Shown: positions 7,099-13,774 of the stretch, piece by piece | Layout: each line of letters starts with the position of its first letter | How positions within the stretch are numbered: position 1 is the stretch's first letter | Source of the DNA: Eggerthellaceae bacterium | GTDB taxonomy: Bacteria > Actinomycetota > Coriobacteriia > Coriobacteriales > Eggerthellaceae | NCBI GenBank assembly: GCA_017559045.1 | Contig: JAFYTB010000301.1 | Coordinates: forward strand, 1 to 14,062 | Reading direction: 5' to 3' | DNA: 14,062 bases | Program-made: the position numbers and the translations under genes | Notes under the pieces: generated by a model | The model's input: the letters and a program-made list of their open reading frames with translations, nothing else | Told to the model about the DNA's origin: nothing | Databases searched by the model: none

Positions 7099-8619
7099 AT
7101 GAGCTTTTCTCAAATTGAGGGTACCGAAATGCCGGAGAATGAGGTTCGTAAACCCATAGGGTCGAACGAAGGCGATTTCGAGATGGTCGTTGTAGACGGT
7201 TTCCTCGGATTCGGTTTGTCGATGGGCTGCGCCATTCTGGCGATGTGCTTCAACATGTACGGCGCGCATGAAGCGCTTCTGTCGAGTATGATGCTCGTCT
7301 CTAGCGTCATACTTGTCGCAGTTTTGATGTTCCTAGGTAGATTCTTCACTGATTCGTTCAGTGCGCCTCAGGGTAGTACGCTTCTTCTTGCCGGTTATAT
7401 CGTCGGCTTTGTTGCAAGCCTTTTATGTCTGATTTTCGGACTGCATGAGGTAGGCTCGCTTTTCTCTGGCTTGGCGCTGGTTGCCACCTTGTTCTTGTAT
7501 GGAAAGTTCCTTGGCAGCCTCGATCGCCGCATTCTCATGGTCCTGTTCTCGGCGATCTTTATCTTTGCTGGTTTCACCATCGTCATGCTGGTGACGCTTT
7601 CCACGTGGTTTAAGCTTGCGCCCCTTGTCGGTGCAACGCTGCTTGGCGGTATGGTCACCGTTCTCTTCTACAGGAAGAAGGCCGAGTACAACTGCTTTGG
7701 TAATGCCGCCGAGTCTAAGAGCCGCAGCATCCAGGTGAAGGGCAGCAACCACTCTCTCGTGCTTATCGGTTTCATGCTCGGCTCGGTTGCCCTCATTCCC
7801 GGTGTTGGCGTTGAGGGCGACATGATCGTTCTCGCATTTGGTGCATCTATGGGCGTTGCGGGCATTCTTTCGCTGCTGCTCGGCCAGATCAACGAGCGTA
7901 TGTACAAGGAGTCCATGCTCAAGAGCTGCGCTCTCGTCATCACGATTCTTTTCCTGTTCATCCCTATTGTTCCTCCGATGATCAGGCTGCTGTTTGTGTC
8001 CCTGCTGCTCTGCCATGTGTGGCTTAACATCATCATCGTTGTGAATGCTGTCGTTGAGACGTCTCGCTTCAATCAGATCAATCCCATCTGGCTTATGGGT
8101 AATCAGGGTGGCGTACTGTTCGTCGGCTTTATGATCGGCTGCGCTCTTTACGCTACGGGCGCCGTTCTGCAGAGCCAGTACGAATACGCTCTCTATATCG
8201 CTATCATGGTCGGCGTGATCGCCTGCACCTACATGCAGATTCAGGCTAACTACCAGGCTTATCCCTTCGAGCCCGTTATCGAGACTACGCCTGAGGAGCA
8301 GGCGCTTTCTCAGGAAATCACTGAGCGTAGCGGTCAGCGCAAGACGCTGTATCAGAAGAAGCGCCAGTATGCGTGCGAGTTGTATGCGCTCTCTCCGCGC
8401 GAGCGAGAGATCCTTCTTACGCTGCTCAAGGGCCGCGATGCCAAGTACATCATGGACACGTTCTACATTTCTCAGTCTACGGCTAAGACGCATATCTACA
8501 ACATCTATCGTAAGTTCGACGTTCATTCCCGTCAGGAGCTTCTCGACTTCATTGAGGAGATCGAGCTGCCTCCCGAGGAGCTTCTTGACGTTGCTCCGGA
8601 GGGGGACGAGGAGATCTAG
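7099..8619 (+). CDS. Membrane-anchored LuxR-family transcriptional regulator
   Basis: A 506-residue protein that joins a polytopic membrane domain (about residues 33-385, roughly 12 hydrophobic helices) to a cytoplasmic linker and a C-terminal LuxR/GerE helix-turn-helix (about 431-492, beginning LSPREREILLTLLKG, recognition helix around STAKTHIYNIYRKFDV). The protein lacks a receiver domain and phosphorylation site, so the membrane part is probably the sensor. Such one-component membrane LuxR regulators are numerous in Eggerthellaceae and often sit beside the transport and molybdoenzyme genes they are thought to control. ATG at 7099 follows GGGGGG at 7086-7091; a second in-frame ATG at 7129 is less well placed. 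Its co-oriented position just before the second MFS carrier and the molybdoenzyme suggests it regulates them (inference). Confidence 0.9.
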   Translation: MSFSQIEGTEMPENEVRKPIGSNEGDFEMVVVDGFLGFGLSMGCAILAMCFNMYGAHEALLSSMMLVSSVILVAVLMFLGRFFTDSFSAPQGSTLLLAGYIVGFVASLLCLIFGLHEVGSLFSGLALVATLFLYGKFLGSLDRRILMVLFSAIFIFAGFTIVMLVTLSTWFKLAPLVGATLLGGMVTVLFYRKKAEYNCFGNAAESKSRSIQVKGSNHSLVLIGFMLGSVALIPGVGVEGDMIVLAFGASMGVAGILSLLLGQINERMYKESMLKSCALVITILFLFIPIVPPMIRLLFVSLLLCHVWLNIIIVVNAVVETSRFNQINPIWLMGNQGGVLFVGFMIGCALYATGAVLQSQYEYALYIAIMVGVIACTYMQIQANYQAYPFEPVIETTPEEQALSQEITERSGQRKTLYQKKRQYACELYALSPREREILLTLLKGRDAKYIMDTFYISQSTAKTHIYNIYRKFDVHSRQELLDFIEEIELPPEELLDVAPEGDEEI

Positions 8620-8967
8620 TCCCGTCAGCTTCTCGATCTAGTCCTCTCATGTTTTGGTCGCAATGCATAAGACTTTGTTTTGTATGCATGTATGACCGAA
8701 AAGGCCCACCATCGTTTTCTTTGATCGAAAACATGCCTTTTATCTGGTGTTTTAGGATGCTTCATACTCGAAGTCTGATCCTCGAAAACATGCTCAACCT
8801 TTCGAATTCAGGCTTTTTACGCACGTATTTCCGATGGTCGAGTGTATGCGTGCGCAGTAAGGTGCCAACATCCCATGTTGTGCGACATGGGATGCAAGAC
8901 ATTGTCGCGATGGGGTTATTGCGACAAAGGGGAACAAAGTGGGTTTAACGTAATTTGAGGAGGAATT
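8620..8967 (+). promoter_or_regulatory. Regulatory region upstream of the second MFS gene
   Basis: A 348-base gap with no supported gene but dense repeats. TCGAAAACATGC occurs twice (8725-8736, 8782-8793), and its core AAAACATG also appears inverted at 8648-8655. A 10-bp perfect inverted repeat (8869-8878 with 8885-8894) and a 7-bp one (8902-8908 with 8921-8927) lie between 98 and 40 bases before the start codon. The hexamer GCGACA or its complement recurs at 8882, 8903 and 8921. These are candidate binding sites for the LuxR-type regulator upstream. A clear -35/-10 pair was not found, which is common for activator-dependent promoters. Confidence 0.55.
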
Positions 8968-10206
8968 ATGTCTGAGAAGGCTCTCGACAAGTCGAAGTGC
9001 ATAGACGGCAGCTACGGCTGGATCGTTGTTCTCTTCACCATGCTTGTCGGCTTCGTGCCCGGTTCTAACATGGCAAAGGCCATCGCACTCGCTCCCGTCG
9101 TGTGCGAAAACTTCATGATCGGCCCTGACACCTTCGGCGTCGTCGTCGCAGCGTTCTACATCATGGGCTTCATCATGGCATTCCCGACCACTGGTCTGGT
9201 CAACAAGTGGGGTATGAAGGTCTCCGTCGCCATCGCTGTTGGCTGCGGCGTCGTCGGCTCCGTTGTCGGTGCTATGTCCGGTACCAACGCCACCATGTTC
9301 ATCGTCTCCCGCGTTATCGAGGGTGCTTCCTTCGGTATCATGGGCGTTGTTGGCGCTTCTTCTATCGGTCCTTGGTTCTCGCCTGCTAAGCGTTCTCTCC
9401 CGCTGTCCATTTGGTCCATGTGGGTTGCAGTCTGCATGTGCGTTTGCCCGATTATGTTCGGTTGGCTCGTTGAGTCCATGGGCGTCTCCTGGCAGGGCAT
9501 CTGGTGGGGCGCTGCTGTCTACGACCTCGTAGTCGGCATTCTGTTCATCGTCTTCTACAAGAAGCCGCTCGACCTCGACGCAGCTGCTGCTTCCGCCGAG
9601 GGTGAGGCTGCTGGCCAGGCAAGCATCAAGCGCGCTCTCAAGAGCCCGATGCTGTGGGCACTTGCTCTTATCTTCCTGTTCGACGAGGCTGCCTTCATGG
9701 CTATCAACGGCTTCATCGTCACCTACCTGAATGGCGAGCTGGGCGCTTCTCTGGTTCTCGCAAACGCCATCTTCTCCCTGTTCGGCTTCATGGGCGCTAT
9801 CACCCCGCCGATCTCCGGTTGGATCACCCAGAAGTTCAACAACCATCGTTGGATGCTTCTCGTCGGTCTGGTTGTCGCAGTTGTCTACACGGCTCTCGTC
9901 TTCAACCTCAAGGATCCGATGCTGTACTATCCGCTGTCCATCTTCGCTGGTATCGTCGGTGGCTGCGTCCCGTCCATCATTTGGCAGTTCACCCCGAACA
10001 CTGTTGAGACCGCTGACATCCCGGCTGCTAACGCCTTCATGGCATTCACGCAGAACGTCGGTATGACCATTGGTGCTCTCATCATTGGCAACGCCATCAC
10101 CATCTGGGGTTGGGGTATGGGCTCCCTCATCGGTATGCTCCCGCTCTACATCATCTGCCTCATCATCTTCTTCGTCTTCGGCGTCCAGAAGAAGCTCAAG
10201 CTCTAA
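8968..10206 (+). CDS. Major facilitator superfamily transporter (second copy, module carrier)
   Basis: A 412-residue inner-membrane carrier with about 12 helices and a central cytoplasmic loop (about residues 200-225, Ala/Glu-rich). It is related in fold, not closely in sequence, to the first MFS protein in the window. The family motif after helix 2 is seen as GLVNKWGMKVSV, and the matching loop in the second half as GWITQKFNNHRWM. GAGGAGGA just before the ATG is a near-ideal ribosome site, and codon choice is strongly biased (mostly C-ending codons), both pointing to high expression. It lies between the membrane LuxR regulator and the molybdoenzyme genes, so the likely role is import of the enzyme's substrate or exchange of substrate and product. 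The substrate is unknown. Confidence 0.92.
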   Translation: MSEKALDKSKCIDGSYGWIVVLFTMLVGFVPGSNMAKAIALAPVVCENFMIGPDTFGVVVAAFYIMGFIMAFPTTGLVNKWGMKVSVAIAVGCGVVGSVVGAMSGTNATMFIVSRVIEGASFGIMGVVGASSIGPWFSPAKRSLPLSIWSMWVAVCMCVCPIMFGWLVESMGVSWQGIWWGAAVYDLVVGILFIVFYKKPLDLDAAAASAEGEAAGQASIKRALKSPMLWALALIFLFDEAAFMAINGFIVTYLNGELGASLVLANAIFSLFGFMGAITPPISGWITQKFNNHRWMLLVGLVVAVVYTALVFNLKDPMLYYPLSIFAGIVGGCVPSIIWQFTPNTVETADIPAANAFMAFTQNVGMTIGALIIGNAITIWGWGMGSLIGMLPLYIICLIIFFVFGVQKKLKL

Positions 10207-10582
10207 TAGCGCTTACTTAGCACAGATTAGGCATTCATGGACTACCGCCCTTTCGGGGGCGGTAGTCCTTTTTTTGTCTACTTAGGCTCTGATCAGGGGA
10301 AATGTAGGTGCGAAAACAGCCTCTAATGAGGCTCTAGGACATGGAGTATGAGGGATTTTAGACCCTAAATGAGATTTCCTCATTCATGTACGATTCTCAA
10401 CTCCTGGGGTCTAAACGTATCTTACGGACAAGCGCTTTGTTCCTCATGTCAAATGCGCTCCGTCGGGCTGGGTTTTCTCTCCGGTTCGACGACTGGAGTC
10501 TCTTCTCGCACAGCGAAATAGGCGAGAGTTTTATTTCGCGAAGAGTCTCTAAGGAAAAGAACCCGAAAAGGAGGAAAGACCG
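10207..10582 (+). promoter_or_regulatory. Long leader region before the zinc-ribbon/molybdoenzyme genes
   Basis: A 376-base gap with no supported gene. After the MFS terminator it holds CGAAAACA (10311-10318), the core of the repeats found before the second MFS gene; a 9-bp inverted repeat, TTTAGACCC (10357-10365) with GGGTCTAAA (10407-10415); and two overlapping, mutually exclusive hairpins close to the gene: 10504-10509 with 10522-10527, or 10513-10520 with 10532-10539. GAGTCTCT is repeated at 10496-10503 and 10543-10550. The shared motif suggests common control with the carrier; the alternative hairpins suggest a structured mRNA leader. No convincing promoter boxes were found. Confidence 0.45.
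10239..10275 (+). terminator. Rho-independent terminator of the second MFS gene
   Basis: A 12-bp perfect stem (10239-10250 with 10257-10268) with loop TTTCGG is followed by seven T residues (10269-10275). It separates the carrier's transcript from the zinc-ribbon and molybdoenzyme genes, so the latter need a promoter of their own or read-through. Confidence 0.95.
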
Positions 10583-10822
10583 ATGTGTTTTAGACCTGCA
10601 TCTATCGAGCAAGAGGTAAGGTGCCCCGAGTGCGGCACGAAGTGCGGCCCCCAGGATACGGCATGCCCGAAGTGTGGTTACACCGTCGAGCAGGCTGACA
10701 GCCCTTACTTCATCCCCGGTGCTGGCGCTCCTGGTATGCCCGCTGCTCCTGGCGCACCTGGCGCACCTGGCGCTCCCGGCGCTCCCGCAATGCCGCCTAT
10801 GCCGAAGGCTCCCGGTCAGTAA
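10583..10822 (+). CDS. Small zinc-ribbon protein with Gly-Ala-Pro tail
   Basis: A 79-residue protein. Residues 14-31 form a zinc ribbon (CPEC at 14-17, CPKC at 28-31, plus Cys21), and about residues 46-79 form a collagen-like, low-complexity tail of GAP repeats ending APGQ. AAAAGGAGGAAAG at 10567-10579 is a near-ideal ribosome site before the ATG at 10583. No signal peptide is seen, so the protein should be cytoplasmic. The molybdoenzyme gene starts 100 bases downstream with no strong terminator between, so the two are probably co-transcribed. I cannot assign a function. A role in assembly or electron delivery for the molybdoenzyme, or as a redox/zinc-sensitive adaptor, would fit its position but is inference. 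Confidence 0.75.
   Translation: MCFRPASIEQEVRCPECGTKCGPQDTACPKCGYTVEQADSPYFIPGAGAPGMPAAPGAPGAPGAPGAPAMPPMPKAPGQ
10751..10786 (+). repeat. Four tandem 9-base units encoding Gly-Ala-Pro
   Basis: Four copies of GGCGC(A/T)CC(T/C) in frame inside the zinc-ribbon gene. The first two units are identical and the last two are identical, pointing to recent duplication. Such repeats can gain or lose units by slippage, so the tail may differ in length between strains. Confidence 0.8.
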
Positions 10823-10870
10823 GTTTAGGCGAATTTCCTCAGCAGCCTAAATGGCTGTGAATTAGGGGTT

Positions 10871-10891
10871 AAGCTCCCTCCTCGGGGGCTT
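10871..10891 (+). other. Hairpin before the molybdoenzyme gene
   Basis: AAGCTCCC (10871-10878) can pair with GGGGGCTT (10884-10891), including one G-U pair, around a five-base loop. No T-run follows. It lies between the zinc-ribbon stop and the ribosome site AGAGGAGAAG (10911-10920), and may separate or stabilise parts of a shared transcript. A smaller hairpin precedes it (10843-10847 with 10853-10857). Confidence 0.4.
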
Positions 10892-10922
10892 GAAACAACA
10901 AATAGCAAGAAGAGGAGAAGGC

Positions 10923-13262
10923 ATGAAGATTTTCAAAGGACAAGGCACTGCCGACCTCGGCAAGCCTTGGCGCTTCGAAGAAGATGGTCTGACTGTCACC
11001 CGTGGTTGTGCTTGGTCGCCTCCGGGCTGCCACCCCACCGGCTGCGGCATCAAGACCTACGTCAATGCTGAAGGTGAACTTGTTAAGATCGAGGGTGACG
11101 AGAATCACCCGATCACCAACGGTCGTCTTTGCGTCCGTTGCCTCACTATCCGTGATTACGTTTACAATCCGGACCGTGTTCTGTATCCGATGAAGCGCGC
11201 TCGCGAAGACCGTGGTCTGAACAAGTGGGAGCGCATCACCTGGGACGAGGCTTATGACACCATCGCCGAGAAGGTCGCCTACTACAAGGAGAACTACGGC
11301 GCTGAGTCCATCCTCATCATGGGCGGCACCGGTCGCGAGGGCGGCCCCATGCTCCCGGCTTATGCACATGCTTGCATCGGTACCCCGAATGACTGCTACA
11401 CCCAGTCCGGTTACTCTTGCTACATTCCGCGCGTTGCTGGCACCACCTACGTTCTCGGCGCAACCTATCCCGAGATGGACTACGCAGGCGGTCTGCCCGG
11501 TCGTTATGACGATCCGATGTTCAAGCTCCCTGAGCTGATCGTCTTCTGGGGCAAGGAGCCCCTGCCGTCCAACGGCGACGGCCTGTTCGGCAATGCTGCT
11601 ATCGACATGATGCGTCGCGGCTCCAAGCTCATGAGCATCGACCCGCGCGTCAACTGGGTTGCAACCCGCGCTGACTGGCATCTCCGCCTCCGCCCCGGCA
11701 CCGACGCTGCTCTGGGTATGGCAATGCTCAACGTCATCATCTCCGAGAAGCTGTATGACGAAGAGTTCGTTACCAAGTGGTGCTACGGCTTCGAGCAGCT
11801 CGCTGAGCGCGTTGCTACCATGCCGGCTGAGAAGGCTGCTGAGATCTGCGGCCTCACCGCTGAGGAGATCATCGAGGCTGCTCGCGTTTACGCAAACGCT
11901 AAGCCCGCTCAGATCGCTTGGGGTCTGGCAATCGACCAGAAGTCCAACGGCGTTCAGGCAGGTCACTGCATCCTCGCCCTCCAGGCAATTACCGGTAACA
12001 TCGACATCCCCGGTGGCCAGCTCATCGGCGACGTCAACGACGGCCTCGAGCTTGGCTTTGGTTGGAACAACCTCGGTCCCGAGCTCCAGTCCAAGATCCT
12101 TGGCATCAAGGAATACCCGGCATACGTCGGTCTAGTTCTGAGCGCACAGTGCGACATGGTTCTCGACGCTCTCGAGGCTGGCGACGACGCTAAGTACTAT
12201 CCCTTCAAGATGGGTGGCTTCGAGGATACCAACTTCCTCGCTGGTACTTGCGCTGCTCAGCCGAAGCGTTGGCATGACGCTATGGTTAAGAACCTCGAGT
12301 GGTGCTTCGGCATCGACGTTTGGCTGACCCCGACCATCCAGGCATGCTGCGAGATGTTCCTCCCGCTGTCCACCACGGTCGAGCATGACACCGTCGTTTA
12401 CACTCACTATGGCGCATCCCCGATCATGGCTGGTGCTGTCAACAAGACCATCACCGTCGGCGATTGCAAGGGCGACTGCGAGATCATGTACGAACTCGGC
12501 AAGCGCTGCATGCCCATCAACTTTGACAAGTACAAGGACTACTACGACTTCCTGGCTGACTATCGTCTGGGCTACAAGAAGACCTTCGAAGAGCTCCGCG
12601 AAGAGGTCGTCCACCAGAAGACCGAGATGTGCGGCTACAAGAAGTACGAGACCGGTCGCCTGCGTCCGGACGGCAAGCCGGGCTTCAACACCCCGACCGG
12701 CCGTGTCGAGCTGTACTCCACCATGTTCCGTCAGTTCGGCGAGGACCCGCTGCCCTACTACATGGAGCCGCAGCTGTCCCCCGTCTCTACTCCTGAAGAG
12801 TTCGAGAAGTATCCGTTCGTGCTCACCACCGGTGCTCGTACCTACTGCTACTTCCATTCCGAGGGCAAGCAGATCCCGTACCTGCGTGAGATGAATCCCG
12901 ATCCGCTGATCGAGATCAACCCGAAGGATGCTCTGAAGTACGGCGTCGCCGACGGCCAGTGGGTCGAGGCTGAGAGCCCGTTCGGCAAGTGCGTCCTCAA
13001 GGCTAAGGTTTCCCAGATCGTGAAGCCCGGCGTCGTGCATGCTCAGCACGGCTTCTGGTTCCCCGAGAAGGACGCCGAGGAGCCCTGCCTGTACGACGTT
13101 TGGCGCTCCAACATCAACGAGCTCATCCCGCACTTCTATGTTGGCAAGCTCGGCTTTGGTGCTCCCTTCAAGTGCATGATCTGCTCCATTAAGCCCATTG
13201 CAGAGAACTACGATACGGACATGATGGAAGTTTGGGATCGTTTCGGAAAGCTGGTGATCTAA
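10923..13262 (+). CDS. Molybdopterin oxidoreductase, catechol-dehydroxylase/acetylene-hydratase-like
   Basis: Catalytic subunit of a DMSO-reductase-family enzyme, 779 residues, binding a bis-molybdopterin guanine dinucleotide Mo (or W) centre. The N-terminal Fe-S region has Cys29, Cys36, Cys41 and Cys70. The Molybdopterin domain follows (from about 80: DRVLYPMKR, WERITWDEAYDTIAEK; SKLMSIDPRVNWVATRADWHLRLRPGTDAAL), then a C-terminal cofactor-binding domain (about 650-775). By comparison with acetylene hydratase, Cys166 in GYSCYIP is the probable metal ligand. No Tat signal or membrane helix is visible, so it should act in the cytoplasm. The start ATG has AGAGGAGAAG before it; an upstream in-frame TTG (10890) is less likely. 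The ferredoxin gene abuts its stop with no gap. Known relatives with this layout are catechol dehydroxylases, but the substrate here is unknown; other aromatic or hydroxylated compounds are possible. Confidence 0.9.
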   Translation: MKIFKGQGTADLGKPWRFEEDGLTVTRGCAWSPPGCHPTGCGIKTYVNAEGELVKIEGDENHPITNGRLCVRCLTIRDYVYNPDRVLYPMKRAREDRGLNKWERITWDEAYDTIAEKVAYYKENYGAESILIMGGTGREGGPMLPAYAHACIGTPNDCYTQSGYSCYIPRVAGTTYVLGATYPEMDYAGGLPGRYDDPMFKLPELIVFWGKEPLPSNGDGLFGNAAIDMMRRGSKLMSIDPRVNWVATRADWHLRLRPGTDAALGMAMLNVIISEKLYDEEFVTKWCYGFEQLAERVATMPAEKAAEICGLTAEEIIEAARVYANAKPAQIAWGLAIDQKSNGVQAGHCILALQAITGNIDIPGGQLIGDVNDGLELGFGWNNLGPELQSKILGIKEYPAYVGLVLSAQCDMVLDALEAGDDAKYYPFKMGGFEDTNFLAGTCAAQPKRWHDAMVKNLEWCFGIDVWLTPTIQACCEMFLPLSTTVEHDTVVYTHYGASPIMAGAVNKTITVGDCKGDCEIMYELGKRCMPINFDKYKDYYDFLADYRLGYKKTFEELREEVVHQKTEMCGYKKYETGRLRPDGKPGFNTPTGRVELYSTMFRQFGEDPLPYYMEPQLSPVSTPEEFEKYPFVLTTGARTYCYFHSEGKQIPYLREMNPDPLIEINPKDALKYGVADGQWVEAESPFGKCVLKAKVSQIVKPGVVHAQHGFWFPEKDAEEPCLYDVWRSNINELIPHFYVGKLGFGAPFKCMICSIKPIAENYDTDMMEVWDRFGKLVI

Positions 13263-13610
13263 ATGACGGCATACGGTCTGCTCATTGATTACGAATATTG
13301 CTCTGGCTGCCAGTCTTGCGAGGTTGCCTGCAAGGAAGAGCACAAGATTCCTGTAGGCCAGTGGGGCATCCGTGTCCTCGACGACGGTCCGTGGGAGTGC
13401 GCGGACGGCAAGTTCAACTGGAACAAGATTCCGACTCCGACCCGTCTTTGCGACCTGTGCGCTGAGCGCACCGCAAAGGGCAAGCAGCCTTCCTGCGTGC
13501 ATCACTGCCTGACCGGCTGCATGATGTATGGCACCGTTGAGGAGCTCGCCAAGGAGCTCGAGGAGAAGCCGAACCAGGTTCTCTTCGTTCCGAAGCCCTA
13601 TCAGTACTAA
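13263..13610 (+). CDS. Small two-cluster 4Fe-4S electron-transfer subunit
   Basis: A 115-residue ferredoxin-like protein that most likely passes electrons to the molybdoenzyme. Cys13, 16, 19 and 23 form CxxCxxCxxxC near the N-terminus. A second set, Cys63, 66, 78 and 82 (CxxCx11CxxxC), lies further on, with an extra Cys86 and Cys46. In DmsB-type proteins each cluster takes three Cys from one motif and the fourth from the other, so two [4Fe-4S] clusters are expected. DmsB-like subunits usually have four clusters and about 190-230 residues, so this is a minimal version. ATG begins directly after the molybdoenzyme TAA, indicating translational coupling and a one-to-one complex. No membrane anchor (DmsC/NrfD type) is encoded nearby in the window. 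Confidence 0.93.
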   Translation: MTAYGLLIDYEYCSGCQSCEVACKEEHKIPVGQWGIRVLDDGPWECADGKFNWNKIPTPTRLCDLCAERTAKGKQPSCVHHCLTGCMMYGTVEELAKELEEKPNQVLFVPKPYQY

Positions 13611-13649
13611 GAAGGGCTTAAAGCGATCACTCTGATCGTATAAGTTTGC

Positions 13650-13727
13650 GAAGAGGGCTCGGGCTTGAAAAAGTTCGGGCCCTCTTCTGCCTCAGGTGCG
13701 CAGCGAAGATGGAGGAGGTTGCGCACC
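13650..13727 (+). other. Hairpins between the Fe-S subunit and chaperone genes
   Basis: GAAGAGGG (13650-13657) pairs with CCCTCTTC (13680-13687), with partial extra pairing inside. GGTGCGCA (13695-13702) pairs with TGCGCACC (13720-13727). Neither is followed by a T-run, so full termination is not expected. They may reduce expression of the chaperone relative to the enzyme subunits or act in RNA processing. Confidence 0.45.
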
Positions 13728-13774
13728 GGAGAACACGATGTCCTCCGTCCCCGTTACCGACCAAGGGGGTATGT

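Noticed and set aside
7423..8526. A 367-codon antisense frame within the LuxR-type regulator
   Set aside because: Composition is rich in His, Arg, Asp and Glu as expected for an antisense reading of membrane-protein codons; no domain seen.
8794..9846. A 350-codon antisense frame across the second MFS gene
   Set aside because: Same antisense artefact, low-complexity and without a ribosome site of note.
12132..13505. A 457-codon open frame antisense to the molybdoenzyme
   Set aside because: It mirrors the strong codon bias of the sense gene, lacks a recognisable domain and would overlap a well-supported gene almost fully.
13611..13774. Molybdenum-cofactor riboswitch before the chaperone gene
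   Set aside because: The region has hairpins, but it is short and I could not recognise the conserved core of that RNA class.
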